The notes under the pieces were generated by a model that saw nothing but the letters and a program-made list of their open reading frames with translations, did not search any database and had not been told where the DNA came from. The position numbers were made by a program, and so were the translations under genes. DNA of 64,000 nt from Ewingella americana ATCC 33852. Its GTDB lineage: Bacteria; Pseudomonadota; Gammaproteobacteria; Enterobacterales; Enterobacteriaceae. The stretch covers positions 29,601-93,600 of the forward strand of contig NZ_JMPJ01000075.1 of the NCBI RefSeq assembly GCF_000735345.1, in the 5' to 3' direction. Positions 52,223 through 61,461 of the stretch are shown piece by piece (within the stretch, counting starts at the first letter, position 1; every line of letters begins with the position of its first letter).

Positions 52223-53194
52223 TTACCAGACGTAGCGCACGCCGGTGAGTGTTTCACTCAGCTGCCACAGGCGTTTGGCGGCTTCGGGGTCGATGGCCCA
52301 CGAGCTGACGCCTACCTCTGCGCCGTCCTCGGCGGCCAGCGGGGCAATGTCTGCATCTTCACAGTACACGCCGCCCTTGCCCGCCAAACTTGGATGGGTC
52401 GCGCACCACACCGAGGTTGCAGCGCCCTGCTCCACGGTTTTGAATCCTGCCTCTTCAGTGGTTTTGACTTCACCCTTTTCATTAAGCGCGCCGACGCGTT
52501 GGTAATCGCTCTTTTCCATATGACGGGTTAACGCGGTAAAAATCGCCCCCGGGTGCAGAGAGAAAGCGCGGATATTATGCGCCTCGCCGAGCTTATCGAG
52601 CTGCAAGGCAAAGAGTGCGTTGGCGCTTTTCGATTGGCCGTAAGCCAGCCATTTGTCATACGGGCGCTGATTGAAGTTTGGATCAGCAAAATCGATACCG
52701 GCAAAACGATGGCCGCGCGAAGAGACGCAGACCACGCGCGCGCCGTCAGCCTTTTTCAACGCGGGCAGCAGGCGCGCTGTGAGTTTATAGTGGCCGAGAT
52801 GGTTGGTGGAAAACTGCCACTCGTTGCCCCGTGCGTCGCGATGCAGCGGCGATGCCATGACGCCCGCGCTGTTGATCAGGATATGCAGCGGGCGGCCCGT
52901 GGCTAAGAAACGCTCGGCAAAGGCGTCAATCGACGCGGGGTCCATCAGGTCTAAGAAGTCAGTTTCAACATTTGGAATGCCTTTCAGCGCTTCTTTAGCC
53001 TTTTCCTCATCACGGGTAGGCACCCGGACCTGCGCCCCGGCTTCGGCCAGAACGCGCACCGTTTCTAGCCCAATACCGGAATAACCGCCGGTGACAATCA
53101 CATTCACGCCGGTCAGGTCGCGCGAACCCAGCACCTCGCTGGCAGTAGAATTTTTGTCGAATCCAGAATGCAGTGGTTGTTGTTGCGTGGTCAT
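52223..53194 (-). CDS. Short-chain dehydrogenase/reductase
   Basis: A 323-residue SDR of the retinol-dehydrogenase-like type. NAD(P) motif TGGYSGIG, NSAG strand motif and active-site YGQSKSAN are present. The substrate is unknown. It is transcribed alone, convergent with the DUF1471 gene. Confidence 0.87.
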   Translation of the reverse strand: MTTQQQPLHSGFDKNSTASEVLGSRDLTGVNVIVTGGYSGIGLETVRVLAEAGAQVRVPTRDEEKAKEALKGIPNVETDFLDLMDPASIDAFAERFLATGRPLHILINSAGVMASPLHRDARGNEWQFSTNHLGHYKLTARLLPALKKADGARVVCVSSRGHRFAGIDFADPNFNQRPYDKWLAYGQSKSANALFALQLDKLGEAHNIRAFSLHPGAIFTALTRHMEKSDYQRVGALNEKGEVKTTEEAGFKTVEQGAATSVWCATHPSLAGKGGVYCEDADIAPLAAEDGAEVGVSSWAIDPEAAKRLWQLSETLTGVRYVW

Positions 53195-53355
53195 AGAGTC
53201 AGTTCCAATGTGGTTGAATCGTTAGACAACCCCGGGGTCATCGGTTAGCCGACAACTCATCATGCTGGATATGGCTCAGACTAGGAATGCATTAACGTCC
53301 CGAATACTGTCGAGATCGTCTGATTAACCACCACTACACTCACTTTTCAGCATCG

Positions 53356-54306
53356 TCACCATTTTAGGTCACGTTTAAGCGCAGCAATGCTGTCCACCCG
53401 CGTTGTTTCCACATCATTGTCTAAGTCATCAATAGCTTCTAAGGTTTGCTGGTTATTGGCTTTACTCAGCTCCCCCAAGTCCCACAGCGAAGCATGTGCA
53501 TTTAACGGCGCGACGCCGCGGTCGGCATAGTGCTTCAGCTCGGCGATTTGGCTGTGGAAGAAGGCTTTGGTCTTGGCGTTTAGCTCTGTGCTGTTGGCAA
53601 TCACCTGCTGGAGATGGTGCAGCACGTGGCTCACTTCCCAACCGCCGTCTTGCAGTTGGTGCTGCTCAAAGACTTGCTCCGACTGCTGCTTAATGCCCCG
53701 CGCGGCCATCAGCGCGGCAACGTCATCGTGGGTGATCAGCGTACGGATATTACAGTCGTCGTGGTGGGCGAACAGGTTGTACTGGTTCTGAATGTGGACC
53801 GCGTAAAGGTGGGCCATCTGGCTGACGTCGGTGATGCGGGTATCCCACTCGGCGTAGCAGAACTGCTTGGCGACGCGGCGGGCTTTTTCAACAATGCGTG
53901 CCAGCACGTCGAGGTTTTCGAAATACCACGAGGAGTGGCCAATAATCACTTTATCAAAGTGCTTGGGTGGAAATTCAACGGCGTCGGACAGGAAGTCTGT
54001 CTCCAAATGCACGCTGATCCGGCTGCCTACCGGCGAGGAGGTGAGCGTGTCGAGAGACTGCGCGAGGGTGTAAGGGCTGCCATAGTCGCCGCTGGCGATA
54101 TCCAGCGCCACCACCTGTCCGCCTTCGCCGACTAGCTCTGCCAGCACCGCGGTGGTGTCGCCCTGCCCGCAGCCAATCTCAAGAATTCTCTGATTGGGTT
54201 TGATGTCCCAGAATGCAGCCAGATTGAGGCGATGGCGGGTCTGAACGGTTTGAATTGAAAGGTTATTAGGGTCTAACAGCATAGTGCTTAAGATTTTTTC
54301 TATCAT
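53356..54306 (-). CDS. SAM-dependent methyltransferase
   Basis: A class I methyltransferase of about 316 residues: ILEIGCGQGDTTAVLAELVG is motif I, VVALDIASGDYG motif II, FDKVIIGHSSWYF motif IV. The C-terminal 120 residues are helical and of unknown role. Start uncertain: ATG 54,306 is used; 54,351 and 54,282 are also in frame and none has a strong ribosome site. Divergent from an AraC-type regulator that may control it. Confidence 0.78.
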   Translation of the reverse strand: MIEKILSTMLLDPNNLSIQTVQTRHRLNLAAFWDIKPNQRILEIGCGQGDTTAVLAELVGEGGQVVALDIASGDYGSPYTLAQSLDTLTSSPVGSRISVHLETDFLSDAVEFPPKHFDKVIIGHSSWYFENLDVLARIVEKARRVAKQFCYAEWDTRITDVSQMAHLYAVHIQNQYNLFAHHDDCNIRTLITHDDVAALMAARGIKQQSEQVFEQHQLQDGGWEVSHVLHHLQQVIANSTELNAKTKAFFHSQIAELKHYADRGVAPLNAHASLWDLGELSKANNQQTLEAIDDLDNDVETTRVDSIAALKRDLKW

Positions 54307-54432
54307 GCAGTGCGCCTGTGTGTGAGAACAGAGTTGGCAGGAATAAGCCATGAAAAGGTTATCCGTGCGGCGAGTATAGCTGATATCTTCCGTGCATTAT
54401 GACGCCATCACGGCACTTTGCGGAGTCGACCC

Positions 54433-55344
54433 ATGGACCCACTTTCAGACGTACTTTCCCAGCTCAATGCCGATAAAGCCTATGTGGTCGGGCTGCGCAC
54501 CGGCGGCGATTGGGGCATGCATCTCCCACCGCCGGGAAATATTAAGTTCAACGCCGTGGTCGAAGGCAGTTGTTGGTTAACGGTCGACGGCGAGCCCGCG
54601 CCCATTCATTTACAGCCGGGCGACTGTTTCATTCTCACCCGCCCACGCGCCTTTACGCTGACCAGCGCCATAGGCATGAAAACCGAGGATGCCGTGGCGC
54701 TGTTTCGCCAATCGGTCAAAGGCATGCTGCAATACGGCACCGAGACGGATTTCTTTATGATTGGCGGGCGTTTTAACTACGGTCAGGAGGCTCGCCTGTT
54801 GCTCGACAGCTTGCCCTCGGTGGCGGTAGTCAATGCCAATACCGATTCCGCGCCGGTGCTGCGCTGGGCACTGGAGCTGCTGGTACAAGAGGTGTCCAAC
54901 CCCTCGCCCGGCGGCGCGATGATGGTCCAGCAGTTAGGCAATATCATGCTGATTCAGGTGCTGCGCCAGTATCTGGGCATTGAGCAAGACAGCCCGGCAG
55001 GCTGGCTGTTTGCCCTGTCCGACCCGCGGGTGAATGCCGCGCTTGAAGCTATGCATGCCGAACCGGAAAAGCGTTGGAGCGTGCAGCAGTTGGCCGAGGT
55101 CGCCGGGGTGTCTCGCTCGACCTTCGCCTTGAATTTCAAACAAAAAGTCGGCTTTGGGCCATTAGAGTATTTACTGCGCTGGCGCATGCAACTGGCCAGT
55201 CGGCGTCTGGCCGTCGGCAATCTGACGGTTTCCGCCGTGGCGCAGTCGCTGGGCTATGATTCGGACAGTGCGTTTAGTAATGCGTTTAAGCGGGTGATGC
55301 TCTGTTCGCCGCGCGAATACCGCGAGCGTCAGCGGGGCCGGTGA
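54433..55344 (+). CDS. AraC-family regulator with cupin_6 domain (copy 1)
   Basis: A 303-residue regulator: N-terminal cupin-like sensor (MDPLSDVLSQLNADKAYVVG, LQPGDCFILTRPRAFTL) and C-terminal double HTH (VQQLAEVAGVSRSTFALNFK, VSAVAQSLGYDSDSAFSNAF). Closely related to the regulator at 61,462. Such cupin_6 regulators often control adjacent oxidoreductases. Divergent from the methyltransferase. Confidence 0.87.
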   Translation: MDPLSDVLSQLNADKAYVVGLRTGGDWGMHLPPPGNIKFNAVVEGSCWLTVDGEPAPIHLQPGDCFILTRPRAFTLTSAIGMKTEDAVALFRQSVKGMLQYGTETDFFMIGGRFNYGQEARLLLDSLPSVAVVNANTDSAPVLRWALELLVQEVSNPSPGGAMMVQQLGNIMLIQVLRQYLGIEQDSPAGWLFALSDPRVNAALEAMHAEPEKRWSVQQLAEVAGVSRSTFALNFKQKVGFGPLEYLLRWRMQLASRRLAVGNLTVSAVAQSLGYDSDSAFSNAFKRVMLCSPREYRERQRGR

Positions 55345-55379
55345 CGGCCCCTGCTGAAAGCGGTTTGACAGGATAGGAA

Positions 55380-56264
55380 CTAGGCGATGGGGATGTAATA
55401 TTCGCAGGTCACGCCGTTTTCGCTGGCGGTCCGGGTGTATTTTTCCAGATCGTGGCCGAGGCGGAACTGCAAATCTTGCGTCGGTAAAAACACCGAATAC
55501 ATATACAGAATGTAATCGTTGAGGCGATCCAGCTCGTAGGTATAGTCGAATTTTAAGTAGCGCCCGGCGGGGATCACCACCTGTTCCACCAGCTCGTCGC
55601 AGTCTCCCTCACGACTCTCTTCGCCCAGCTCACGCGCCACGGTGTAGAGCATGTCCATGCCCATCACCGACTCCACTTCATCACTTGCCCGGCAATCTGC
55701 CAAACCCCAAGCCGCACGGTCGAGGCAGGACGGATCTTTGATATATTGATGCATGGCGTCGCGGTGCACGTGGTTTTTCGGATTGAATAAAGCTTCAATC
55801 GGATAGCTATGGCGCTGGGTTTTACCCACAAACGACATCTCCGGCAGCTCAATAATCTCATAGCTTGGTGCAGGGAATTCGTCGATCAGCAGCGGCGCAG
55901 TAATGCCGCCCATATTCCACTCGGTATTGCGGCGAAACACCGCCGGCGTCTCGGCAAAGTTCTTCTTAAAAGAGCGAGTAAAAGTCTGTTGCGAGTCATA
56001 CGAGTAATAGAGCGAAATATCCAGAATCGGCATATTGGTCAGCCGCAAAGCAATCGCCGCCATGGTCAAACGGCGATCGCGGATATATTTCCCCAAGGCA
56101 TAGCCCGTTTTACTTTTGAACAGACGTTGCAGATACCACGGCGAGTAGCCCGTTTTCTTCGAAGCCCTCTCCATGGTCAGACGGTCATTCAGATTCACTT
56201 CAATCCAGTACAGCAGCTCTTTGATCAGCTGGTCGTGGAAATCAGGTTTTTCGTTGTTGTACAA
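55380..56264 (-). CDS. Rob/SoxS-like AraC regulator with GyrI-like effector domain
   Basis: A 294-residue protein with an N-terminal MarA/Rob-like DNA-binding domain (LLYWIEVNLNDRLTMERASK, GYSPWYLQRLFKSKTGYALG, DISLYYSYDSQQTFTRSFKK) and a C-terminal GyrI-like ligand domain. Size and order match Rob. It starts at TTG 56,264 with GGAGC upstream. Probable role: control of antibiotic or stress response genes. Confidence 0.82.
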   Translation of the reverse strand: MYNNEKPDFHDQLIKELLYWIEVNLNDRLTMERASKKTGYSPWYLQRLFKSKTGYALGKYIRDRRLTMAAIALRLTNMPILDISLYYSYDSQQTFTRSFKKNFAETPAVFRRNTEWNMGGITAPLLIDEFPAPSYEIIELPEMSFVGKTQRHSYPIEALFNPKNHVHRDAMHQYIKDPSCLDRAAWGLADCRASDEVESVMGMDMLYTVARELGEESREGDCDELVEQVVIPAGRYLKFDYTYELDRLNDYILYMYSVFLPTQDLQFRLGHDLEKYTRTASENGVTCEYYIPIA

Positions 56265-56353
56265 ATTGCGCTCCGAACTGTCCTGATGTTTATCGCGGAT
56301 CCCAAGCTTTATTGCCGGAAATCGACTCTTTAATTGTCATCAATCAATGGGTG

Positions 56354-56944
56354 CTAGCAGGTAAAAAACAACTCTTTTTCAATCGCGCGGTTTAAGTTGT
56401 AAGCCACTTTTTCCCGCGTTAAACCCAGCGACTCGAGGCGCGACATGCCGTCGAAGCTGCTGGCTAAACCAATCAGCCGCCAGGCGATGTCTTGTGCCTC
56501 ATCCGTCGCCTTGAACTGCCCGCTTTGTAGTCCGGAATCTATGACATTGGTCACCAGCCGATGCCAATCGTAGAGCGAACCGGCAAAGGCGTCTTTCATG
56601 AGGTCATCTTGCTCACTTAGCAGCATCGCCTCGCGCCACAGGCGAATAGCCTGCAAATACCGTTCATGCTTGGCATCAATCAGATAGAGCTGTAGCCGCT
56701 CCAGCGCAGGCAGGTGACAGCTGGTGGCTTCCAGATCCCATTGCAGCTCGCGCATCACCAGCGCGTAGGCTTTGGCCCGCAGTGAAGCCGCGCTGGAGAA
56801 GTGGTGATGGACCTGGCCCACCGCCGTGCGTGCCTCACAGGCAACGCGCCTGACGGTGGTAGCAGATAACCCTTCATCCAATGCAATGCGAGCGGCGGCC
56901 TGCAATATGGCGGCCTGCCTGTCCTGTTTACAGAGATAAACCAC
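56354..56944 (-). CDS. TetR-family regulator
   Basis: A 196-residue TetR protein. HTH: LSATTVRRVACEARTAVGQV with HHHF after it. It starts at GTG 56,944. Target unknown: neighbours on both sides are on the same strand and no clear palindromic operator is visible. Confidence 0.82.
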   Translation of the reverse strand: MVYLCKQDRQAAILQAAARIALDEGLSATTVRRVACEARTAVGQVHHHFSSAASLRAKAYALVMRELQWDLEATSCHLPALERLQLYLIDAKHERYLQAIRLWREAMLLSEQDDLMKDAFAGSLYDWHRLVTNVIDSGLQSGQFKATDEAQDIAWRLIGLASSFDGMSRLESLGLTREKVAYNLNRAIEKELFFTC

Positions 56945-57049
56945 GAAATACCCGTATCAAAACTCGGTGGGGCAAGCATCATGCCAAAAGCTGGACGCCT
57001 GTTCAAGTTTTGAGAATGTTCGTTCACAGTCGGCGTTTGACGAAAAATG

Positions 57050-57745
57050 CTATCTCTGGGGTTTCTTCGCCATCCAGCCGTGGATCAGCAAGGATTGGAA
57101 GAAGCGCTGCGGCAGTTCAAAACCTGATTGCTGGATAAGGCGCTCGGTCTGCTCAGGGGCCAGCAACAGCAGCCGCTGGCTAAGCATGGCTTTGATCTCC
57201 TGAGGGTCGCGCTCGGTTTTACTGGCAACAGAGTGCATGGCTGCCCAGCTGATAAGCTGCGCGTCAAAGCCTGCGGAAGCCATGTCTCCGGCGATTTCGG
57301 CGCAGATCATTCGCCCGCCCGCCGCAAGTTGATTATTCATTTGCTGGTAAATACCCAAACGCTCGGCGTCCTGAATAAAGTGGGTTACCAGCAGGCACAG
57401 CGCAACGTCATAGTCGCCGGTCACCGGCACGTCGCCCAGATATCCTTCGATCAGAGTGCATCTGTCACTCAGCCCCTCGCGCTGCAACTTCTCTTGGCAG
57501 ACTGCCAGCATATCGGGAGAAGGATCGACGCCGGTGAAGTGCCAATCCGTATGCTGCTTGGCGAGCCGGGGGATTTCAGAACCCGTCCCTACTCCCACGC
57601 AGAGAATTCTCGCCTGCTTCGGCAGGTCACGCAGCAACACGGCAATCAACATATGCAGGTTGTTGGCAATCTCATTCAGGCTTTCGTTGTAGGCATCATA
57701 CTGGCGTGAGAATTCACTGTTGAAGATGTCATTGGTGTTGTTCAT
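57050..57745 (-). CDS. SAM-dependent methyltransferase, partner of the Rrf2 gene
   Basis: A 231-residue class I methyltransferase (ARILCVGVGTGSEIPRLAKQ, WHFTGVDPSPDMLAVCQEKL, DVALCLLVTHFI). It overlaps the Rrf2 gene by an ATGA, so both are made from one message. Substrate unknown; a small metabolite is likely. Confidence 0.85.
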   Translation of the reverse strand: MNNTNDIFNSEFSRQYDAYNESLNEIANNLHMLIAVLLRDLPKQARILCVGVGTGSEIPRLAKQHTDWHFTGVDPSPDMLAVCQEKLQREGLSDRCTLIEGYLGDVPVTGDYDVALCLLVTHFIQDAERLGIYQQMNNQLAAGGRMICAEIAGDMASAGFDAQLISWAAMHSVASKTERDPQEIKAMLSQRLLLLAPEQTERLIQQSGFELPQRFFQSLLIHGWMAKKPQR

Positions 57746-58224
57746 GCGGGATCCTCGGGTTGGCAGGCGTGTGCGGCTGACCGATGCGCGGCTGACCGGT
57801 GCGCAGAAAAGTGCTGATGAAAATCTTTGGAAAGCTCGGCCAGCGTGACTTCACCCAGCCGGGCGATTAATAAAGCTTCGGCCTCGCGGCTGGCAGTATC
57901 TAATGCCTGATTGACCACCTGCTCGACCAGACAGCCGGGAGATTCGTGGCGATGGGTTAAGGCGATAAGCGCGGGCTCACCCACCGCGCGCCAGATTTCC
58001 GCCAAGGTGATTTGGTTGAGGTCGCAGGTTAAAGTCCAGCCGCCGCCGTGCCCTTTCACCGAGCTGACATAGCCGCGTTCGCGCAGCCCCGCCATGGTGC
58101 GGCGGATAACCACCGGGTGGGTGCTCATCATTTGTGCCAGTAACTCTGAGGTGACGGGCGTAGTCTGTTCGGCCATGTGCAGCAACACGTGCAGGATGCC
58201 GGATAATTTACTGTCTCTTTTCAT
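57742..58224 (-). CDS. Rrf2-family transcription regulator
   Basis: A 160-residue Rrf2 protein: HTH SELLAQMMSTHPVVIRRTMA, wing YVSSVKGHGGGWTL. Only one Cys is present (PGCLVEQ), so an Fe-S cluster is unlikely; it resembles the cluster-free YwgB-like type. C-terminus has a duplicated HRSAA. No ribosome site precedes the ATG, which lies about where transcription should start, so the message may be leaderless. Confidence 0.85.
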   Translation of the reverse strand: MKRDSKLSGILHVLLHMAEQTTPVTSELLAQMMSTHPVVIRRTMAGLRERGYVSSVKGHGGGWTLTCDLNQITLAEIWRAVGEPALIALTHRHESPGCLVEQVVNQALDTASREAEALLIARLGEVTLAELSKDFHQHFSAHRSAAHRSAAHACQPEDPA

Positions 58225-58231
58225 GTAACTT

Positions 58232-58259
58232 ATAATATTACGTTTAGAGTGACAGTCAA
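58232..58259 (-). promoter_or_regulatory. Promoter and possible operator of the Rrf2 gene
   Basis: On the minus strand -35 TTGACT (58,259-58,254), 16-bp spacer, -10 TATTAT (58,237-58,232). GTAA ... TTAC forms a small dyad over the -10. The start codon at 58,224 is 7 nt after the -10. Confidence 0.6.
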
Positions 58260-58377
58260 TCCGGGTGAGGTTAAATTTTTATTTCATAGAAACTTCTTCG
58301 GAGAACAAGATTGTTGCAGAACGGGAATACGGGCAGTATGAGGACGCAGTTTAAACAATAATAAATAAGGAATTTCA

Positions 58378-59031
58378 ATGTTCCGTAAATCAACTTTGTT
58401 GACCTTACCTCTGCTGACCGCGTCCGTATTCTTGCTAACAGGATGCCCGCCGCCACCCGACCTGACCCAGTGGCAGCGCCCGAATACGGATATTGACGGC
58501 GTACGCGTTGCGATGGGGCAATGTGGCGTGAAACTTCCTGGTTCCGATATTCCCAAGACCGATAATGAGTCAGTGCTTTATTATCAGTGCATGGAAAATC
58601 AAGGGTTTACCCGCAAGGATGAATTCAAAATTTGTAGTGTCCGCGTTTACCACGATACCCAAGCCTGCCGTGAGCAGGAGCAGGGAAAACCTCTCAGCCA
58701 GAACCAGCTCGACGCGCTGCCTTTTGTGGCTGACAGAGGCTTCCACCCAATGAGACCCGATTATGCCGAGGTGAAGTCTTCTTTCATCACGTGGCGCAAA
58801 GCCGGGGCGTCGAAGCATTTCTCCGAGGAGGCTGAGAATGACAAGCTGGCCGAGTCCGTGATGTATCAATGCGGATATCCGCACCCTTTAGGCTCAGTCC
58901 CCTATGTGCCAACGCTGCGCAAGGCTGCTGGCATTCAGCAATGTATGCTGGATAAAGGCTTCGAGCCAAAAGGCAAATTGATGCTGGTGTGCCGCAATTA
59001 CCCGCAGGTGAGCGGGTGTGGAAAATCTTAA
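58378..59031 (+). CDS. Lipoprotein with two Cys-rich repeats
   Basis: A 217-residue lipoprotein: signal peptide with lipobox LLTGC (Cys23) followed by PPPP. The mature part contains two related units of about 55 residues, each with four Cys (C49, C71, C86, C97 and C165, C189, C205, C214) and QCG ... QCM ... GF spacing. The units look disulfide-stabilised. I do not recognise the family; location in the outer-membrane periplasmic face is likely. Confidence 0.75.
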   Translation: MFRKSTLLTLPLLTASVFLLTGCPPPPDLTQWQRPNTDIDGVRVAMGQCGVKLPGSDIPKTDNESVLYYQCMENQGFTRKDEFKICSVRVYHDTQACREQEQGKPLSQNQLDALPFVADRGFHPMRPDYAEVKSSFITWRKAGASKHFSEEAENDKLAESVMYQCGYPHPLGSVPYVPTLRKAAGIQQCMLDKGFEPKGKLMLVCRNYPQVSGCGKS

Positions 59032-59246
59032 TTCTGGGTGTGCGCGATGGCAGAGAATTGTCCACCCGCGCCGAGCTATGCTATAACTCTTTTCTCGCGA
59101 AAAATCGGCGCTTCGGTGCCGACACATACGTCGAGGGTGCTCAAACGCACTCCTCGGCCAGCGTTCTAAAGGTCTGACTCTCGGTCAGGCAGGTCAATGG
59201 ATTCAGATTTATGAAGGCTGAATCTGAATGTCGACAGGAACGCGTT

Positions 59247-60452
59247 ATGAACAAATCACTTATCGTTATTTATGCTGCAATTGCGCTTGATGCCGTCGGC
59301 ATCGGCCTGATTTTCCCTATCCTGCCCTCGCTGCTTAAACAGGTCACTCATAGTGACAATGTTGCCTTTTATATTGGCATCCTGACCGCGCTTTACGCCG
59401 CGATGCAGTTTTTCTTCGCGCCGGTGCTGGGGGCATTGAGCGATCGGCTTGGGCGCAGGCCGGTACTGCTGCTCTCCCTCGCCGGTGCGGCGCTGAACTA
59501 CTTGCTGCTGGCATTCTCCTCCTCGCTGATTTGGCTGTTGATTGGTCGAGCCATTGCCGGGATGACCAGTGCCAATGTCTCAGTGGCGATGGCCTACATC
59601 ACGGATATCTCGCCGCCAGAAACCCGTGCCAGACGATTTGGGCTGTTTAACGCCATGTTTGGGCTGGGTTTTATTGTCGGCCCGGTTCTCGGTGGAGTAT
59701 TGGGTGATATCAATGTACATCTGCCGTTTATTGCCGCTGCGGCGCTTAATGGCGCGAACTTGCTGCTGGCGCTATGGGTTTTGCCTGAGTCGCGCAAAGC
59801 CAGCGCGGGTAAAATTAACTTCGCGCTGATAAACCCGTTGCGGCCGCTGCGCTGGGTTTTCTCGATGAAAGGTCTGATGCCGATTGTCATGACTTTCTTT
59901 ATTCTCAGCGCCACCGGCGAGGCTTACGGCATCTGCTGGGCGCTGTGGGGACACGACGCTTTCCAATGGAACGGCTTGTGGATAGGGTTATCTCTTGGTG
60001 CCTTTGGCCTGTGCCAAACGCTGGTACAGACGTTTATACCCGGCCCCGCCGCGAAGTTTTTCGGTGAGCGCGGCGCGACACTGGTGGGAATTGGCTGTTC
60101 CTGTCTTGCACTGGTTGCGTTGGCCTTTGTTCAACAAGGCTGGATGGTGTTCGCCATTATGCCGCTGTTTGCACTGGGCAGTATGGGCACACCTGCCCTT
60201 CAGGCGCTAGCAACGCGGCAAGTGGACGCCGACCGGCAGGGGCAATTTCAGGGGGTATTAATGTCGGCGGTGAGTTTGGCGTCTATTGTCGCGCCACTCT
60301 TTTTCTCAACATTCTATTTTGCCGTGCAGCACCACTGGCCGGGCGCTGTCTGGCTGTCGGTGGTGGCGATTTACCTGATTGCGGTTCCGCTGATTTTCCT
60401 CGCCACGCGAGCAGCGACTCCCGCCGCGGGAGCCGCCGACAAGGTTATTTGA
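59247..60452 (+). CDS. TetA-like MFS efflux transporter
   Basis: A 401-residue 12-TM transporter of the TCR/Tet family: LDAVGIGLIFPILPSLLKQV, GALSDRLGRRPVLLLSLAGA (motif A) and GRAIAGMTSANVSVAMAYI. It exports drugs by proton exchange; tetracycline is possible but chromosomal relatives may have other substrates. No tetR gene is adjacent. ATG 59,247 follows AGGAAC. It overlaps the convergent gene by 8 nt. Confidence 0.83.
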   Translation: MNKSLIVIYAAIALDAVGIGLIFPILPSLLKQVTHSDNVAFYIGILTALYAAMQFFFAPVLGALSDRLGRRPVLLLSLAGAALNYLLLAFSSSLIWLLIGRAIAGMTSANVSVAMAYITDISPPETRARRFGLFNAMFGLGFIVGPVLGGVLGDINVHLPFIAAAALNGANLLLALWVLPESRKASAGKINFALINPLRPLRWVFSMKGLMPIVMTFFILSATGEAYGICWALWGHDAFQWNGLWIGLSLGAFGLCQTLVQTFIPGPAAKFFGERGATLVGIGCSCLALVALAFVQQGWMVFAIMPLFALGSMGTPALQALATRQVDADRQGQFQGVLMSAVSLASIVAPLFFSTFYFAVQHHWPGAVWLSVVAIYLIAVPLIFLATRAATPAAGAADKVI

Positions 60453-61332
60453 TTGGCATTTGCTCCAAGTCGCTAATCAGTGACGGACCCGTCGGTTTCC
60501 AGCTCAAACGCTGCTGGGTGAGGTCGCTGGAGGCCGACATATCGTGGGTAATGAAGATATTCATCCAGCCGAAATGCTCGGCGGCTTGGTGCGCCGTCAG
60601 GCGTTTTACCGGCAAATTCAGCACTCTGCCCAGCGTCTCGGCGATGGTTTTCATCGGGATAGCAGGTTCGGCCACGGCGTTGTAACGGCTATTGGCGGCG
60701 TTTTTCTCCAGCGCCAGCACATAGAGCCGCGCCGCATCGCTGATATGCACCGCGGACCAGCAGTTCGCCCCTTCATCCACGTAAGCCGAGACGCCTTTTT
60801 GCAAAGCCAGCTCGACCAGCGGCGTGATCAAACCCTGCTTGATAGGGTCATGAACCTGCGACAAACGCACCACTGAGACACTAGCGCCGTGCTCGGCGGC
60901 CTTAATGCCACCCAGCTCGGAGGCTTTGCGCGGGTTAGGATGATCCGGGTTGAAGTTGTCCTCGCAGGCTAGGGTGTTCGGTTCAAGTGCGCCAAGCGCC
61001 ACGCCAGAAGTGATAATCAGCGGGCGAGATGAGCCAGCCAGTTCGCGGCCCAGCGCTTCAATCACGTGAAGGTCACTTTCACAATTGGCTAAAAACGTCG
61101 AGAAGTCGTGATTGAAGGCGGTGTGGATCACACCGTCAGCCTGACTTGCGCCGCGGCGCAGGCTCTCTAAATCATTAATGTCGCCGAAATGGGCGTCGGC
61201 ACCCATAGCTGTAAGGATCTGTGCGCCCCGCTCGCTGCGGGTTAAGCCCAGCACTTGGTGGCCCGCGGCGATAAGTTCGCGAGTGACGGCGGTGCCGATA
61301 AAACCGGTCGCGCCGGTGAGAAAAATACGCAT
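60445..61332 (-). CDS. NAD(P)-dependent extended SDR/epimerase
   Basis: A 295-residue protein with the Rossmann start MRIFLTGATGFIGTAVTREL and ASQADGVIHTAFNHDF. The family YxxxK catalytic motif is not obvious (GGIKAAEHGASVSVVRLSQV instead), seen in several atypical members. Divergent from the cupin_6 AraC gene, which probably controls it. Confidence 0.82.
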   Translation of the reverse strand: MRIFLTGATGFIGTAVTRELIAAGHQVLGLTRSERGAQILTAMGADAHFGDINDLESLRRGASQADGVIHTAFNHDFSTFLANCESDLHVIEALGRELAGSSRPLIITSGVALGALEPNTLACEDNFNPDHPNPRKASELGGIKAAEHGASVSVVRLSQVHDPIKQGLITPLVELALQKGVSAYVDEGANCWSAVHISDAARLYVLALEKNAANSRYNAVAEPAIPMKTIAETLGRVLNLPVKRLTAHQAAEHFGWMNIFITHDMSASSDLTQQRLSWKPTGPSLISDLEQMPIK

Positions 61333-61461
61333 GGTGAATTCGCCTCTGGTTGGTCAGGACTTCAGCGTCCCGTGGCCTTTACTCTAGATTCTGCTTGCTG
61401 CACGATCTATGCTGGAAAGTCGTTATTTTTCGTCTAATCGTCCAACCTTGTGAGGCTCAAA

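Noticed and set aside
57770-57805. Tandem duplication coding HRSAA twice at the end of the Rrf2 gene
   Set aside because: Only two copies at a variable C-terminus; likely a simple local duplication without function.
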